Part shown: piece by piece, positions 38,772 through 45,869 of the stretch
Numbering within the stretch: position 1 is the stretch's first letter
Layout: the number at the start of each line of letters is the position of its first letter
Assembly: GCA_031264075.1 (NCBI GenBank)
Contig: JAISEO010000078.1
Coordinates: 1-49,040 of the forward strand
From: Coriobacteriales bacterium
GTDB lineage: Bacteria; Actinomycetota; Coriobacteriia; Coriobacteriales; UBA8131
Length of the DNA stretch: 49,040 nt
Reading direction: 5' to 3'
Made by a program: the position numbers and the translations under genes
The notes under the pieces: model-generated
The model's input: only the letters and a program-made list of their open reading frames with translations
Told to the model about the DNA's origin: nothing
Databases searched by the model: none

Positions 38772-39050
38772 TTATCGATAGTGCCCTCTGCATGAAACGA
38801 TAGAGAGGGTATCGTCATCTTCAATCTTGTAGACGAGTCTATTGGACTCGTCAATGCGAACGCTTGAGAGTCCCACCTTACTGTATTTGAGCTTCTCGGC
38901 CTTCCCGATGGGAACTCTCTGGCCATCGGTATCCACCCCGCTTCGCTCGAGTTCCTTCAAAAGCCTGTTGATCCGCCTGAGCGTCCTTTTGTCTTGAGTT
39001 TGCCAATAGAGATAGTCCTCCCAAGACTTGTTGCTCCAAAGCTTCCTCAT
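38772..39050 (-). CDS. YoeB-like mRNA interferase toxin
   Basis: A 92-aa toxin of the RelE/YoeB group, ribosome-dependent endoribonucleases. WSNKSWEDYLYWQTQDKRTL is the YoeB N-terminal signature. The expected catalytic residues are present: Glu in GKAEKLKY, Arg in SVRID, and the terminal RGHY pair. ATG at 39050 follows the antitoxin stop without a gap, with GAGGGC upstream. The module lies between repeat copies A and B. Called YoeB-like rather than YoeB because the antitoxin is RelB/DinJ-type. Confidence 0.88.
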   Translation of the reverse strand: MRKLWSNKSWEDYLYWQTQDKRTLRRINRLLKELERSGVDTDGQRVPIGKAEKLKYSKVGLSSVRIDESNRLVYKIEDDDTLSIVSCRGHYR

Positions 39051-39305
39051 CTAGCCCTCAATCAACCTATGCTCAAGAGCGTTACCGTCTTTCATAGAAA
39101 GGTAGATGCTGTCCATCTCTTCAGCGAACTCCTTCTCGGTGAAAGAAGGCATTTTTACCTCAAAGGGAAAGCCTCGATAGGCCACGAATTGGCGAGCAAA
39201 TACGTTGAATGCAGCGGCTGAGCTGAGTCCGATGCCCTTGGATACCTCATCGACCTCTTTTTTCAAATCGATATCCATGCGTATGTTGAATGTGGAGGTT
39301 GTCAT
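39051..39305 (-). CDS. RelB/DinJ-type antitoxin
   Basis: An 84-aa antitoxin. The N-terminal STFNIRMDIDLKKEVDEVSK with GLSSAAAFNVFARQ is a ribbon-helix-helix DNA-binding domain of RelB/DinJ type; the rest should neutralise the toxin encoded directly downstream. ATG at 39305 is preferred; an in-frame TTG at 39329 has no better support. A palindrome in its promoter is the likely autoregulatory site. Confidence 0.87.
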   Translation of the reverse strand: MTTSTFNIRMDIDLKKEVDEVSKGIGLSSAAAFNVFARQFVAYRGFPFEVKMPSFTEKEFAEEMDSIYLSMKDGNALEHRLIEG

Positions 39306-39345
39306 AACGATTCTCTCTCTTAGTGTCAAATTGAACTATAACATA

Positions 39346-39368
39346 TACCATTTGTGGTACATTGTCAA
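39346..39368 (-). promoter_or_regulatory. RelB-type operator and -35 of the toxin-antitoxin pair
   Basis: TTGACA on the minus strand (39363-39368) is followed after 17 bases by TATGTT. Within the spacer lies a palindrome TACCA-TTTG-TGGTA (39346-39359), ideally placed for autorepression. A second, extended -10 reading (TGT then TATAGT) is 5 bases further downstream. Confidence 0.6.
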
Positions 39369-39438
39369 CCGAGTAATAGAATAGCTGTGAGGTTACTGGT
39401 CCCACCACCACCACCCCCTACTATCGTTGCGAACGTAG

Positions 39439-39624
39439 GGGCTGTGAGGCCTTGGCTTCTGGGTATGACAAGGGGGGCACGCCCGCTTTTATCAGGGACG
39501 GAGTCCTGGAAGGCCCTGCTTGTATCGTGAGCTTTGTGGTGGGGGTGGACACACCACTGCATATACAACCCTTGACGTTGTTGACTACAAAGACCTACCC
39601 CGCGCCTCTTTATTTTCGTGCACT
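39439..39624. repeat. Dispersed repeat, copy B (full length)
   Basis: The fullest copy, about 186 bp. It shares the 5' block with copy A and the 3' block (CTTGACGTTGTTGACTACAA ... CGCGCCTCTTTATTTTCGTG) with copy C. It ends 14 bases before the stop codon of the Rpn-like gene. Confidence 0.82.
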
Positions 39625-39637
39625 ATTGCCGTTGGCG

Positions 39638-40537
39638 TTAGTTCTCGGAGCCTGCGACCTTGAGCTGGCGGATGGTGTTGAGGTCGAGACCGGTGATGCG
39701 TTGGACGAGATCTTCTGTCAGGCCTGCAGAAAGCGCTTTTTGGGCGTTGGACAGGGCATTTTCCTGACGACCTTCCTGACGGCCCTCCTGACGACCTTCA
39801 CCTCTCGCATACGAAAGCTGCCCTATCAGGTCTTGCTCGGCTCGCTCCTGTGCGCTTATCATCTGTGCCTCCTCTCGGGTCAGGTTCTGTTCTTCAGAGA
39901 GCTCCAGGGCTGTCTTGATATAATCTGGAACACCGTCTGCCAAGGGTCTTCCCTTGAAGAAGTCCATCCAGTAGCGGACACGCTCCGATACAGTCTCACG
40001 GTCTTTGCCAAGCTCGAGGAAGGTCAAATTGAACATCCCGCCAACGGTATCAGAGACCACGCTCTTGCCATAGAATCTACGATGGAGGATATCATATAAG
40101 GCAAAGTTCCGCAACGCACAGGTGTCACCGTCAAACTGCTCAAAGTCAAGTACATGGATGCCACAGATGGCATTGAGTGAGCGGTACTTCGACTCGACAG
40201 GCCCAAGGTCTGGCTGTCCGTAGTCTGCGATATAGCGGCTGGCCATATAATACAGGGCACGCTCCAGGTACACCGACTGACGCTGCACCTGCATCTCGAT
40301 GACCACCTGGCTCTCGTCTTGAAGCCTCACCCGCACATCAACAGCGGTGGGTTTAAGGCTACCTGTTCCCAAATCGTCACGGAACACCTGTATATCATAG
40401 GGGTTCTCGATATGCACACTGGCTACATCCAGCCCCAGCAGGTCGTTTATGAATCCTGCTGTAACATCGGGGTGTTCAGCATTGGCCAGGCTGCGCTTGA
40501 AGAGCAGGTCGTTGGTGGGGGCATGGTGTCTTGACAT
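39638..40537 (-). CDS. Rpn-family / PD-(D/E)XK nuclease transposase-like protein
   Basis: A 299-aa member of the Rpn (recombination-promoting nuclease) / PDDEXK-2 group. N-terminal TNDLLFKRSLANAEHPD and the nuclease core (VDVRVRLQDESQVVIEMQV: Asp ... Glu-x-Gln) are typical, followed by RALYYMASRY. The C-terminal third is helical, with a repeated GRQEG motif. These proteins are DNA endonucleases linked to RecA-independent gene transfer or defence, not true transposases. ATG at 40537 has GAGG upstream; a TTG start six codons earlier is less likely. It is enclosed by repeat copies B and C. Confidence 0.85.
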   Translation of the reverse strand: MSRHHAPTNDLLFKRSLANAEHPDVTAGFINDLLGLDVASVHIENPYDIQVFRDDLGTGSLKPTAVDVRVRLQDESQVVIEMQVQRQSVYLERALYYMASRYIADYGQPDLGPVESKYRSLNAICGIHVLDFEQFDGDTCALRNFALYDILHRRFYGKSVVSDTVGGMFNLTFLELGKDRETVSERVRYWMDFFKGRPLADGVPDYIKTALELSEEQNLTREEAQMISAQERAEQDLIGQLSYARGEGRQEGRQEGRQENALSNAQKALSAGLTEDLVQRITGLDLNTIRQLKVAGSEN

Positions 40538-40621
40538 AGGAACCTCACATTGCAACAGGACGGGGACGGGACGGGCAAAGAAGTAGGATTTGTTATCATG
40601 AAACGCATATCTACTTATTGC

Positions 40622-40650
40622 ATAATAGAGTAAGGCAAATGTTCCAGCAA
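40622..40650 (-). promoter_or_regulatory. Promoter of the Rpn-like gene
   Basis: TTGCTG (40645-40650), 17 bases, TATTAT (40622-40627) on the minus strand. Start near 40615 and a leader of about 78 nt. Confidence 0.6.
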
Positions 40651-40763
40651 TACCGCGTTTGTTATACTATTGTTACTTTATAGCAACTTATCACAGGGCA
40701 TGCCAAAGAAATGGCCCCTGTAGCCTGGATTTATTGAGCGCGTGCACGAACACGTCTAGTTCA

Positions 40764-40912
40764 GGCACGCCCGCTTTTTATAAGGAGCGGAGTCCTGGAA
40801 GGTCCTGCTTGTATCGTGAGCTTGATGGTGGGGTGGACACACCGCTGGATATAGAGCCCTTGACGTTGTTGACTACAAAGAATCACCCCGCGCCTCTTTA
40901 TTTTCGTGCACT
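40764..40912. repeat. Dispersed repeat, copy C (3' part)
   Basis: Starts at TCAGGCACGCCCGC and ends at the CGCGCCTCTTTATTTTCGTG block. It lacks the first 40 bp of copy B. It ends 40 bases before the -10 of the second small-toxin-like locus. Confidence 0.8.
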
Positions 40913-40951
40913 TGATTTGAGATTCAAGTATGCATTTTCTGTATTTACGTG

Positions 40952-40957
40952 TATAAT
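40952..40957 (+). promoter_or_regulatory. Promoter -10 of small-toxin-like locus 2
   Basis: Perfect TATAAT; predicted start at 40964-40965, exactly where the 5' pairing arm GGCAGTGTCCCGTC begins. The -35 is poor, as in locus 1. Confidence 0.5.
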
Positions 40958-40964
40958 GGGTTAT

Positions 40965-41220
40965 GGCAGTGTCCCGTCAGACGGGTACGCCTCCCTTGGG
41001 TCTTTTGGCCCGGGAAGGAGGTGATTACCTTGGATGCTCTCATGATCTTGGGTGCGCTCGCGTCGATATTCTCGGCAGCGGTGACGGCTTGGGTCTGGGG
41101 GAGCAGAGTCTGGCGCAAAGTGATGCGCTGGAACGAAAAGAAGCGAAAGCCGTAAGGCTCTCGCTTCTCGTAAGTCCTGGCGTACCCGTCGACCTCACAA
41201 GTCACACGGCGGGCGCTGCC
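40965..41220 (+). promoter_or_regulatory. Fold-back RNA element of small-toxin-like locus 2
   Basis: GACGGGTACGCC (40980-40991) is fully complementary to GGCGTACCCGTC (41179-41190). The outer arm from 40965 pairs with GGGCGCTGCC (ending 41220) over about 10 positions using G-U pairs. CCTCC at 40990-40994 can pair with the SD AGGAGG. A stop-codon hairpin GAAGCGA/TCGCTTC (41140-41146 / 41161-41167) with inner AGCC/GGCT is also kept. Element length matches locus 1, although arms and ORF have diverged; pairings, rather than exact sequence, are conserved in the outer arm. Confidence 0.6.
41030..41155 (+). CDS. 41-aa hydrophobic/basic micro-protein (small-toxin-like, copy 2)
   Basis: TTG start at 41030 behind AAGGAGGTGAT, then 41 residues to a TAA at 41153-41155. 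The first 25 residues are a good membrane helix (ALMILGALASIFSAAVTAWV) and the tail is basic with Trp (VWRKVMRWNEKKRKP). It aligns without gaps to copy 1, sharing LASIF, WRK and a terminal EKxRxP-type end. Composition and setting (self-pairing mRNA, opposed promoter) fit type I toxins such as the holin-like or Fst/TxpA groups. No specific family membership is claimed. Confidence 0.6.
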   Translation: MDALMILGALASIFSAAVTAWVWGSRVWRKVMRWNEKKRKP

Positions 41221-41227
41221 TTCGACC

Positions 41228-41257
41228 ATAATACCACGCTTGGCATCAAGGGCGCAA
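41228..41257 (-). promoter_or_regulatory. Antisense promoter opposing small-toxin-like locus 2
   Basis: TTGCGC (41252-41257), 18 bases, TATTAT (41228-41233) preceded by TGG on the minus strand. -35, spacer length, extended -10 and start region are the same as at 10036-10065, while the upstream half of the spacer differs. This points to selection on the promoter itself. Confidence 0.6.
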
Positions 41258-41347
41258 GTTGACAACTGCCTGCAATGCCGCAATGCCGCAATGCCGCCTG
41301 CAGCACAAGTTTCCTGCTATTGGTCTGGCACAGTTCAGCCCCTCTAT

Positions 41348-41559
41348 GTCATTGCGAGCGAGGTAGCACTTACTTTGCCTGAGAACTGAGCAGGTGCTGC
41401 TACTCAACGCAAAGGCGAAGTAAGTGCTACCGGCAATCCAGTCCTTGAAACAAGGGAGATAGTATACATGAGGCTACCCAGAGATGACAGAGAAGGACTG
41501 GATTGCCGCGTCGCGCGGAGCCTGTCCTGAGCGCAGCGAAGGGCGCTCCTCGCAATGAC
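41348..41559. mobile_element. MITE-like nested palindromic element
   Basis: A 212-bp element with 11-bp terminal inverted repeats GTCATTGCGAG (41348-41358) and CTCGCAATGAC (41549-41559). Inside are two further perfect inverted repeats: GGTAGCACTTACTT (41362-41375 / 41418-41431) and GGCAATCCAGTCCTT (41432-41446 / 41493-41507). No coding capacity. GTCATTGCGAGG-type ends are common in dispersed bacterial palindromes. Confidence 0.75.
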
Positions 41560-41620
41560 AATGTAAACAGTAACATTGGTCTGGGATTGGCACTGTCAGA
41601 ATAGACCCTTCAGGGTGCTT

Positions 41621-41701
41621 GCCGCACGGATGTGCGGCCCTATCAGAACAAAGCGGCAGAACGTTCTTTGTTCTGCCGCTGCGCGCGCGTGAGCGCGCGG
41701 C
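41621..41701. repeat. Cluster of hairpins below the nucleotidyltransferase gene
   Basis: GCCGCAC-GGAT-GTGCGGC (41621-41638); AGCGGCAGAAC (41652-41662) with GTTCTGCCGCT (41670-41680); and a GC-only stem around GTGAG (about 41681-41700). CAGAACAAAG (41645-41654) and CTTTGTTCTG (41666-41675) form a competing stem, so two folds exclude each other. The stretch 41156-41709 holds only this cluster, the MITE-like element and the antisense promoter. Confidence 0.55.
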
Positions 41702-41709
41702 ACTCTTGT

Positions 41710-42021
41710 TCAGGCGTGATACACTACTTGCCCCGTTGCGAGTACGTGGCCTGCAAGGCCGCTTGGATCATTGGCCGTGTCAAGTAAATGAGGCTCAATA
41801 TCATAGCTGACTTCTCTTCTGAGCCGCCACAGGCGTTGAGTGGCTTCAAGGTAATCCCCGGTGAATCCATTAAAAACAACACCTACGTCTATATCACTGT
41901 CCTCATCAGGGATTCCGTTGGTATAAGATCCAAACAGGATGACAGCAGTGGGAGAAAACTCTCTTTTGACAAGGTCGGCATAGCGCGCGACAGTGTTTAC
42001 AACTGAGCTTTTATCCAACAT
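41710..42021 (-). CDS. Minimal nucleotidyltransferase (MNT) domain protein
   Basis: A 103-aa MNT-type protein. The active site GSYTNG...DSDIDVGVVF (residues about 33-52) carries the GSxxxG and paired-Asp motif of the pol-beta fold. MNT proteins commonly act as antitoxins that AMPylate a HEPN toxin encoded beside them. No HEPN gene is adjacent here, so it is an orphan or works with a distant partner. ATG at 42021 has GAGGAAA upstream. It lies 57 bases below purB and may be read through from that operon. Confidence 0.85.
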   Translation of the reverse strand: MLDKSSVVNTVARYADLVKREFSPTAVILFGSYTNGIPDEDSDIDVGVVFNGFTGDYLEATQRLWRLRREVSYDIEPHLLDTANDPSGLAGHVLATGQVVYHA

Positions 42022-42078
42022 AGCATTTCCTCTGTTCCTGCGATCAACATCTTGATCCCACACCGTAGTTTTTTCCGC

Positions 42079-43437
42079 TCAGAACTCCAGCACTTCCAGG
42101 CGCTCGAAGAGTAGGGGTAGCTTGCTCAGAAAGCTCCAGGGGTCAAACACTGCGGCGAGGGTGGCAGGGCTCACACATGCCAGAACCTCTGGATCGGCCT
42201 CCAGGCGCTCACGAAAGCTGGGGCCCGACTCTGCCCGCTGGATCTCGCTCCACACCTCCATGGCAGTGCGTTGCACGAGGGCGTAGGCCGCCTCCCGTGT
42301 CATACCCGCATCCACGAGGGCGAGCAGTACCTTGCTGGAATAGATGAGCCCGCGCGTACGCTCGAGGTTGGCCAGCATGTTGGCCGGATACAGCACCAGC
42401 CCGTCGACAATCCACTGCGTCTTGGCGAGGATGTAATCCAGCGCGATAAAGGAATCGGCCAGGGCCACCCGCTCGGCAGAGGAATGCGAAATATCGCGCT
42501 CGTGCCACAGTGCCACATTGTCGAGCGCCACCTGCGTATTGGCCTTGATGACGCGCGCGAGACCGCAGACACGCTCGCAGGTGATGGGGTTGCGTTTATG
42601 CGGCATGGCACTGGAGCCTTTCTGGCCCTCGGCAAAGGGCTCCTCAGCCTCAAGCGTGTCGGTCTTTTGCAGCGCGCGTATCTCCGTGGCAATCTGCTCC
42701 AGCGTTGCGGCACATCCGGCCAGGGCAGAGGCAACATGCGCATGGTTGTCGCGGGCTATGACCTGGGTGGAAAGCGGGTCGGGCACAAGCCCCAGATGCT
42801 CGCATACGTAGGCCTCCACCGCCGGGTCTATCTGGGAGTAGGAACCTACGGCACCACTGAGGGCGCCGCGCGCCGCGCTCTGGCTACGGGCATCCATGAG
42901 TCGCTGTTCGGCGCGCTTCAAGGCCCAGGCCCAGGCGCCAAACTTCATACCAAAGGTCATGGGCTCGGCATGAATGCCGTGGGTACGGCCCACGCACAGG
43001 GTGTCCTTCTCCTCGAGGGCCCTGCGTTTGCAGCTCTTGCCCAGCGTGCGTACCGCTTGAAGCAGCAGATCCAAGGCCTGCACTATCTGGCAGCAGAGCG
43101 CGGTGTCTCCCAGATCGGAGGACGTCATGCCGTAGTGCACCCAGCGCGAGGGCCTGGGCTCGCCATCGGGCACGTCCGCGTCCACATACTGCCCCAGGTT
43201 CGTCAGAAACGCTATGACATCATGGTTGGTGGTGGCCTCGATCTCGGCAATTTCCGCAACGTCAAAGTTGGCATGGGCGCGTATCCACGCCGCTTCTTCG
43301 CGGGAGACAGCAGGGCGCGTTACTCCGAGCTCGGCAAAGGCCTCCACGGCGAGTACTTCGATCTCCTGCCACAGCGCATACTTGTTTTCCAACGAAAAGA
43401 TGTGGGACATCTCAGGACGGGAATACCGTGCGATCAT
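42079..43437 (-). CDS. purB: Adenylosuccinate lyase
   Basis: A 452-aa adenylosuccinate lyase, which releases fumarate from SAICAR and from adenylosuccinate in purine synthesis. The fumarase/lyase superfamily signature GSSAMPHKRNPI is near residue 280. The catalytic-region blocks VGRTHGIHAEP and HYGMTSSDLGD are also present. Length is normal. ATG at 43437 overlaps the upstream stop as ATGA, with AGAGG before it. It is the fifth gene of an operon otherwise devoted to signalling and envelope functions, so purine synthesis is tied to that operon's promoter. Confidence 0.97.
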   Translation of the reverse strand: MIARYSRPEMSHIFSLENKYALWQEIEVLAVEAFAELGVTRPAVSREEAAWIRAHANFDVAEIAEIEATTNHDVIAFLTNLGQYVDADVPDGEPRPSRWVHYGMTSSDLGDTALCCQIVQALDLLLQAVRTLGKSCKRRALEEKDTLCVGRTHGIHAEPMTFGMKFGAWAWALKRAEQRLMDARSQSAARGALSGAVGSYSQIDPAVEAYVCEHLGLVPDPLSTQVIARDNHAHVASALAGCAATLEQIATEIRALQKTDTLEAEEPFAEGQKGSSAMPHKRNPITCERVCGLARVIKANTQVALDNVALWHERDISHSSAERVALADSFIALDYILAKTQWIVDGLVLYPANMLANLERTRGLIYSSKVLLALVDAGMTREAAYALVQRTAMEVWSEIQRAESGPSFRERLEADPEVLACVSPATLAAVFDPWSFLSKLPLLFERLEVLEF

Positions 43438-44912
43438 GTCAGCCTCTCAATCAGGGTGCGGAAGATGGTGGCCCGCTCCACCGGTTTTGCCAGATGGGCG
43501 TCCATGCCTGCTGCCAGAGACGCCTCGACGTCCTCGGTAAAGGCATTGGCACTCACCGCAACAATGGGAACACTCAGAGCATCGGCGCGCTCCATCTTGC
43601 GGATGGCACGGGTGGCATCGTGGCCGCTCATCTCCGGCATCAACAGATCCATGAAAATGAAACTGTAGTGGTTCTCTACAGAGGCGGCAAACATCTCCAC
43701 GGCCACCCTCCCGTTTGGAGCCTCCTCTATGGTGGCCCGCGTGTCTTTGAGGTACTCTCTCAGCACGAGGCGGTTGGTTTCTATGTCCTCGACAATCAGG
43801 ATGGTGAACCCGCCGAGATCCGGCGCTGTAACGTGCCCGCTTCTCCGCTCTGGCCGTGCGGCCTCGGAACGCATGAGGGCAAAGTCCTGATCGGGGTCGT
43901 CCCCTACCAGCTCCAGCTCGGCCTTGACCGTGTCGATGATGGCGTTGACGATGCCATTGAGCTTTTGCGACGCCTCATCTATGGAGTCCAGGCTCTCCTG
44001 CCTGCTTGTGGCATCCTCGGACTTTTCTGCCAGGAACACCATGCCGGAGATGGTATTCATGGAGGTGCGCATCTCGTGGCTCGCCCGGGTGAGAAAACGC
44101 GTCTTGGCAAGGTTGGCGGCCTCAGCCGTGCGCGCCTTTTCCTTGTACCGGGCGATGCTCTCCTCTATGAGGGCTTCGCGTTGCTGCTTCTGCTGCTTGA
44201 GCTGAGTGGCGGTTAAGGCCCTGGCCTTTGCAAGACCCAGGCTCAACCACGAGGCAGCCAGGCCCGCCAGAAGCGCCACCAGCGCGATAAGAAGCTGCGC
44301 CGTCCAGGACCCGCCGTACAGGGTGGACACAGGCGGGGCAACAAGCAGGAATACGAGCAGGCAGAGGGCCGAGAACACAAGGAGATAGGCTGCGCCCTGT
44401 GCACGCGGCAACACGGGCAGCACGCCAAGCATCAGCACATAGACGACATAATAGTACAGAGGATACCCGCCGGAAAGCGCAACAAAAAAGAGGGCCAGCT
44501 GCAAGCAGCTGAGAACCACAAGGCCGGTTTGCAGGAGCAGGTTCTGGGTTTGCGGCCTGCGGAGAAAGCCCAGGCAGGCCACGCCAAAGAGCAGGGCATA
44601 CACCACGCCCACACCAAGCGCAATACCCGTGAGGGCAATCCGGGAACCGTTGTCGAGCCCGGAACTGCCCGGCTCAGGACTCAGGGGAGCGAGGATACCC
44701 AGGGCAGCCAGAACAAGCATCGTCGCCTGAAACACCACGAACACGCCGCAGAAGGCGAGCATGCGAAACACATTGATTCTGGAAAGGAGCTGCTTGAGCT
44801 GTCGCTTGAATCGGGCATCGCCTGAGGCTATCCGCCCGTCGGCTGCCCCGTGCCCGGACGAGGCGGGCGAAGGCGAAGCGGCACTGGAGGAGGGAGACGG
44901 AGGTGAGGGCAT
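43434..44912 (-). CDS. Membrane HisKA-receiver protein without a kinase ATPase domain
   Basis: A 492-aa protein. A Ser/Pro-rich N-terminus is followed by six membrane helices (about residues 50-226), then a coiled stretch and a HisKA dimerisation/phosphoacceptor segment FLTRASHEMRTSMN with His279. The HATPase domain that should follow is missing: about 80 residues later comes a receiver domain (ILIVEDIETN; FMDLLMPEMSG, Asp422; SANAF; LAKPVE, Lys476). It therefore cannot autophosphorylate in the usual way and would need a partner kinase, perhaps the product of the gene two upstream. It overlaps the phospholipase-like gene start/stop (TGATG) and purB (ATGA). Confidence 0.82.
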   Translation of the reverse strand: MPSPPSPSSSAASPSPASSGHGAADGRIASGDARFKRQLKQLLSRINVFRMLAFCGVFVVFQATMLVLAALGILAPLSPEPGSSGLDNGSRIALTGIALGVGVVYALLFGVACLGFLRRPQTQNLLLQTGLVVLSCLQLALFFVALSGGYPLYYYVVYVLMLGVLPVLPRAQGAAYLLVFSALCLLVFLLVAPPVSTLYGGSWTAQLLIALVALLAGLAASWLSLGLAKARALTATQLKQQKQQREALIEESIARYKEKARTAEAANLAKTRFLTRASHEMRTSMNTISGMVFLAEKSEDATSRQESLDSIDEASQKLNGIVNAIIDTVKAELELVGDDPDQDFALMRSEAARPERRSGHVTAPDLGGFTILIVEDIETNRLVLREYLKDTRATIEEAPNGRVAVEMFAASVENHYSFIFMDLLMPEMSGHDATRAIRKMERADALSVPIVAVSANAFTEDVEASLAAGMDAHLAKPVERATIFRTLIERLT

Positions 44913-45868
44913 CAGCGCTGCTCCTCCTCATGGTAAGCCGCCGTGCCTGCGCGGTTGCCGGAAAAGTCCAGGCCTTTGCTTATCTCCGCTATCGGCGCGC
45001 CCTCTCTATAGAGCCGCATGTCGGCCTCTGCAGTAACCAGCGTAGCATCAAACAGGTCATTGAACGACAGGCGGCTCTCCTCGCGAGACTCGGGGTGCAG
45101 CCACACTGTTCTGTCTTCATTGGCATACCAGGGTTCGCTCAGCACGTCCGAATGGTGGCTCATCGCCTGCAACAGGCTGTGCCGCCTGACGAGACGCTCC
45201 GCTGCTCCGAGAAGCCCGCGTTTGACGCCGCTGGGAGAATACAGCAGGCGTACCGCCATGCGCATATCCTTGACGCTGCGCGAAAAAACACCGCGAGGCA
45301 CTCCCCTGCCAAAGATGCGCGCGGCGGCGCCATACAGCGTGTCGATGCTCGAAAGCACCGCGTCGCTCGCGTACAGCAGCTGCTTGGGGATGTGGTACTC
45401 CCTAACCGTGCGACCGGTGAGACGATACAGCTCGTAGACATCGAGGTCGGCCTCTATCTGTCCGTGCACGAAGGAATGGTCACGCTGCCCGAGGCCTTCT
45501 ACGCCCGCAGAGCAGATGGCCTCCTCAAACGCATAGACCAGGGGATGCACCGCTCTGTCCAAATCGTAGTGACAGATGAAGCCGTAAACATAGGCGCAGA
45601 GAACCTCATGGACGTGGTCTTTGATCTGGAGTCGGTCGAGCATGTCTCGCCAGAGGGCAAGATACGCGTCGATATGCTCGTGATGCATGCGCATGCCCAG
45701 CCTGGTGATGTTCAGGCGATACGGCGTACGCACGGCGTAGAAAAGCGGGTCGGGCCCCTGGTTGCCCAGGAGAAAGGCGTCCCGGGCATCGCGGGTCATA
45801 AAGGTGCGGTTATTCTCGCGGGCCAGAAGCGCGCGACCGAAAAGATGATGTGAGAGCAGGGCAGGCAT
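44912..45868 (-). CDS. Zinc-dependent phospholipase C-like protein
   Basis: A 318-aa protein of the zinc-dependent phospholipase C / S1-P1 nuclease-like family found in Gram-positive bacteria. PALLSHHLFGRAL and LGNQGPDPLFY at the N-terminus, HHEH near 55, YGFICHYDLDRAVHPLVY near 90 and HSFVHGQIEADLD near 128 supply the metal ligands. No signal peptide is evident, so it is likely cytoplasmic and its substrate is uncertain. ATG at 45868 with GGAG upstream, one base after the histidine kinase stop. The longer frame to 45907 overlaps the kinase and is not preferred. Confidence 0.82.
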   Translation of the reverse strand: MPALLSHHLFGRALLARENNRTFMTRDARDAFLLGNQGPDPLFYAVRTPYRLNITRLGMRMHHEHIDAYLALWRDMLDRLQIKDHVHEVLCAYVYGFICHYDLDRAVHPLVYAFEEAICSAGVEGLGQRDHSFVHGQIEADLDVYELYRLTGRTVREYHIPKQLLYASDAVLSSIDTLYGAAARIFGRGVPRGVFSRSVKDMRMAVRLLYSPSGVKRGLLGAAERLVRRHSLLQAMSHHSDVLSEPWYANEDRTVWLHPESREESRLSFNDLFDATLVTAEADMRLYREGAPIAEISKGLDFSGNRAGTAAYHEEEQR

Positions 45869-45869
45869 G

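Noticed and set aside
38678-38926. 82-aa minus-strand ORF overlapping the YoeB-like gene
   Set aside because: Frame shadow of the toxin extended into repeat copy A.
40659-41024. 121-aa plus-strand ORF across repeat copy C
   Set aside because: Consists of repeat sequence and non-coding DNA; ends in the small-toxin-like 5' arm.
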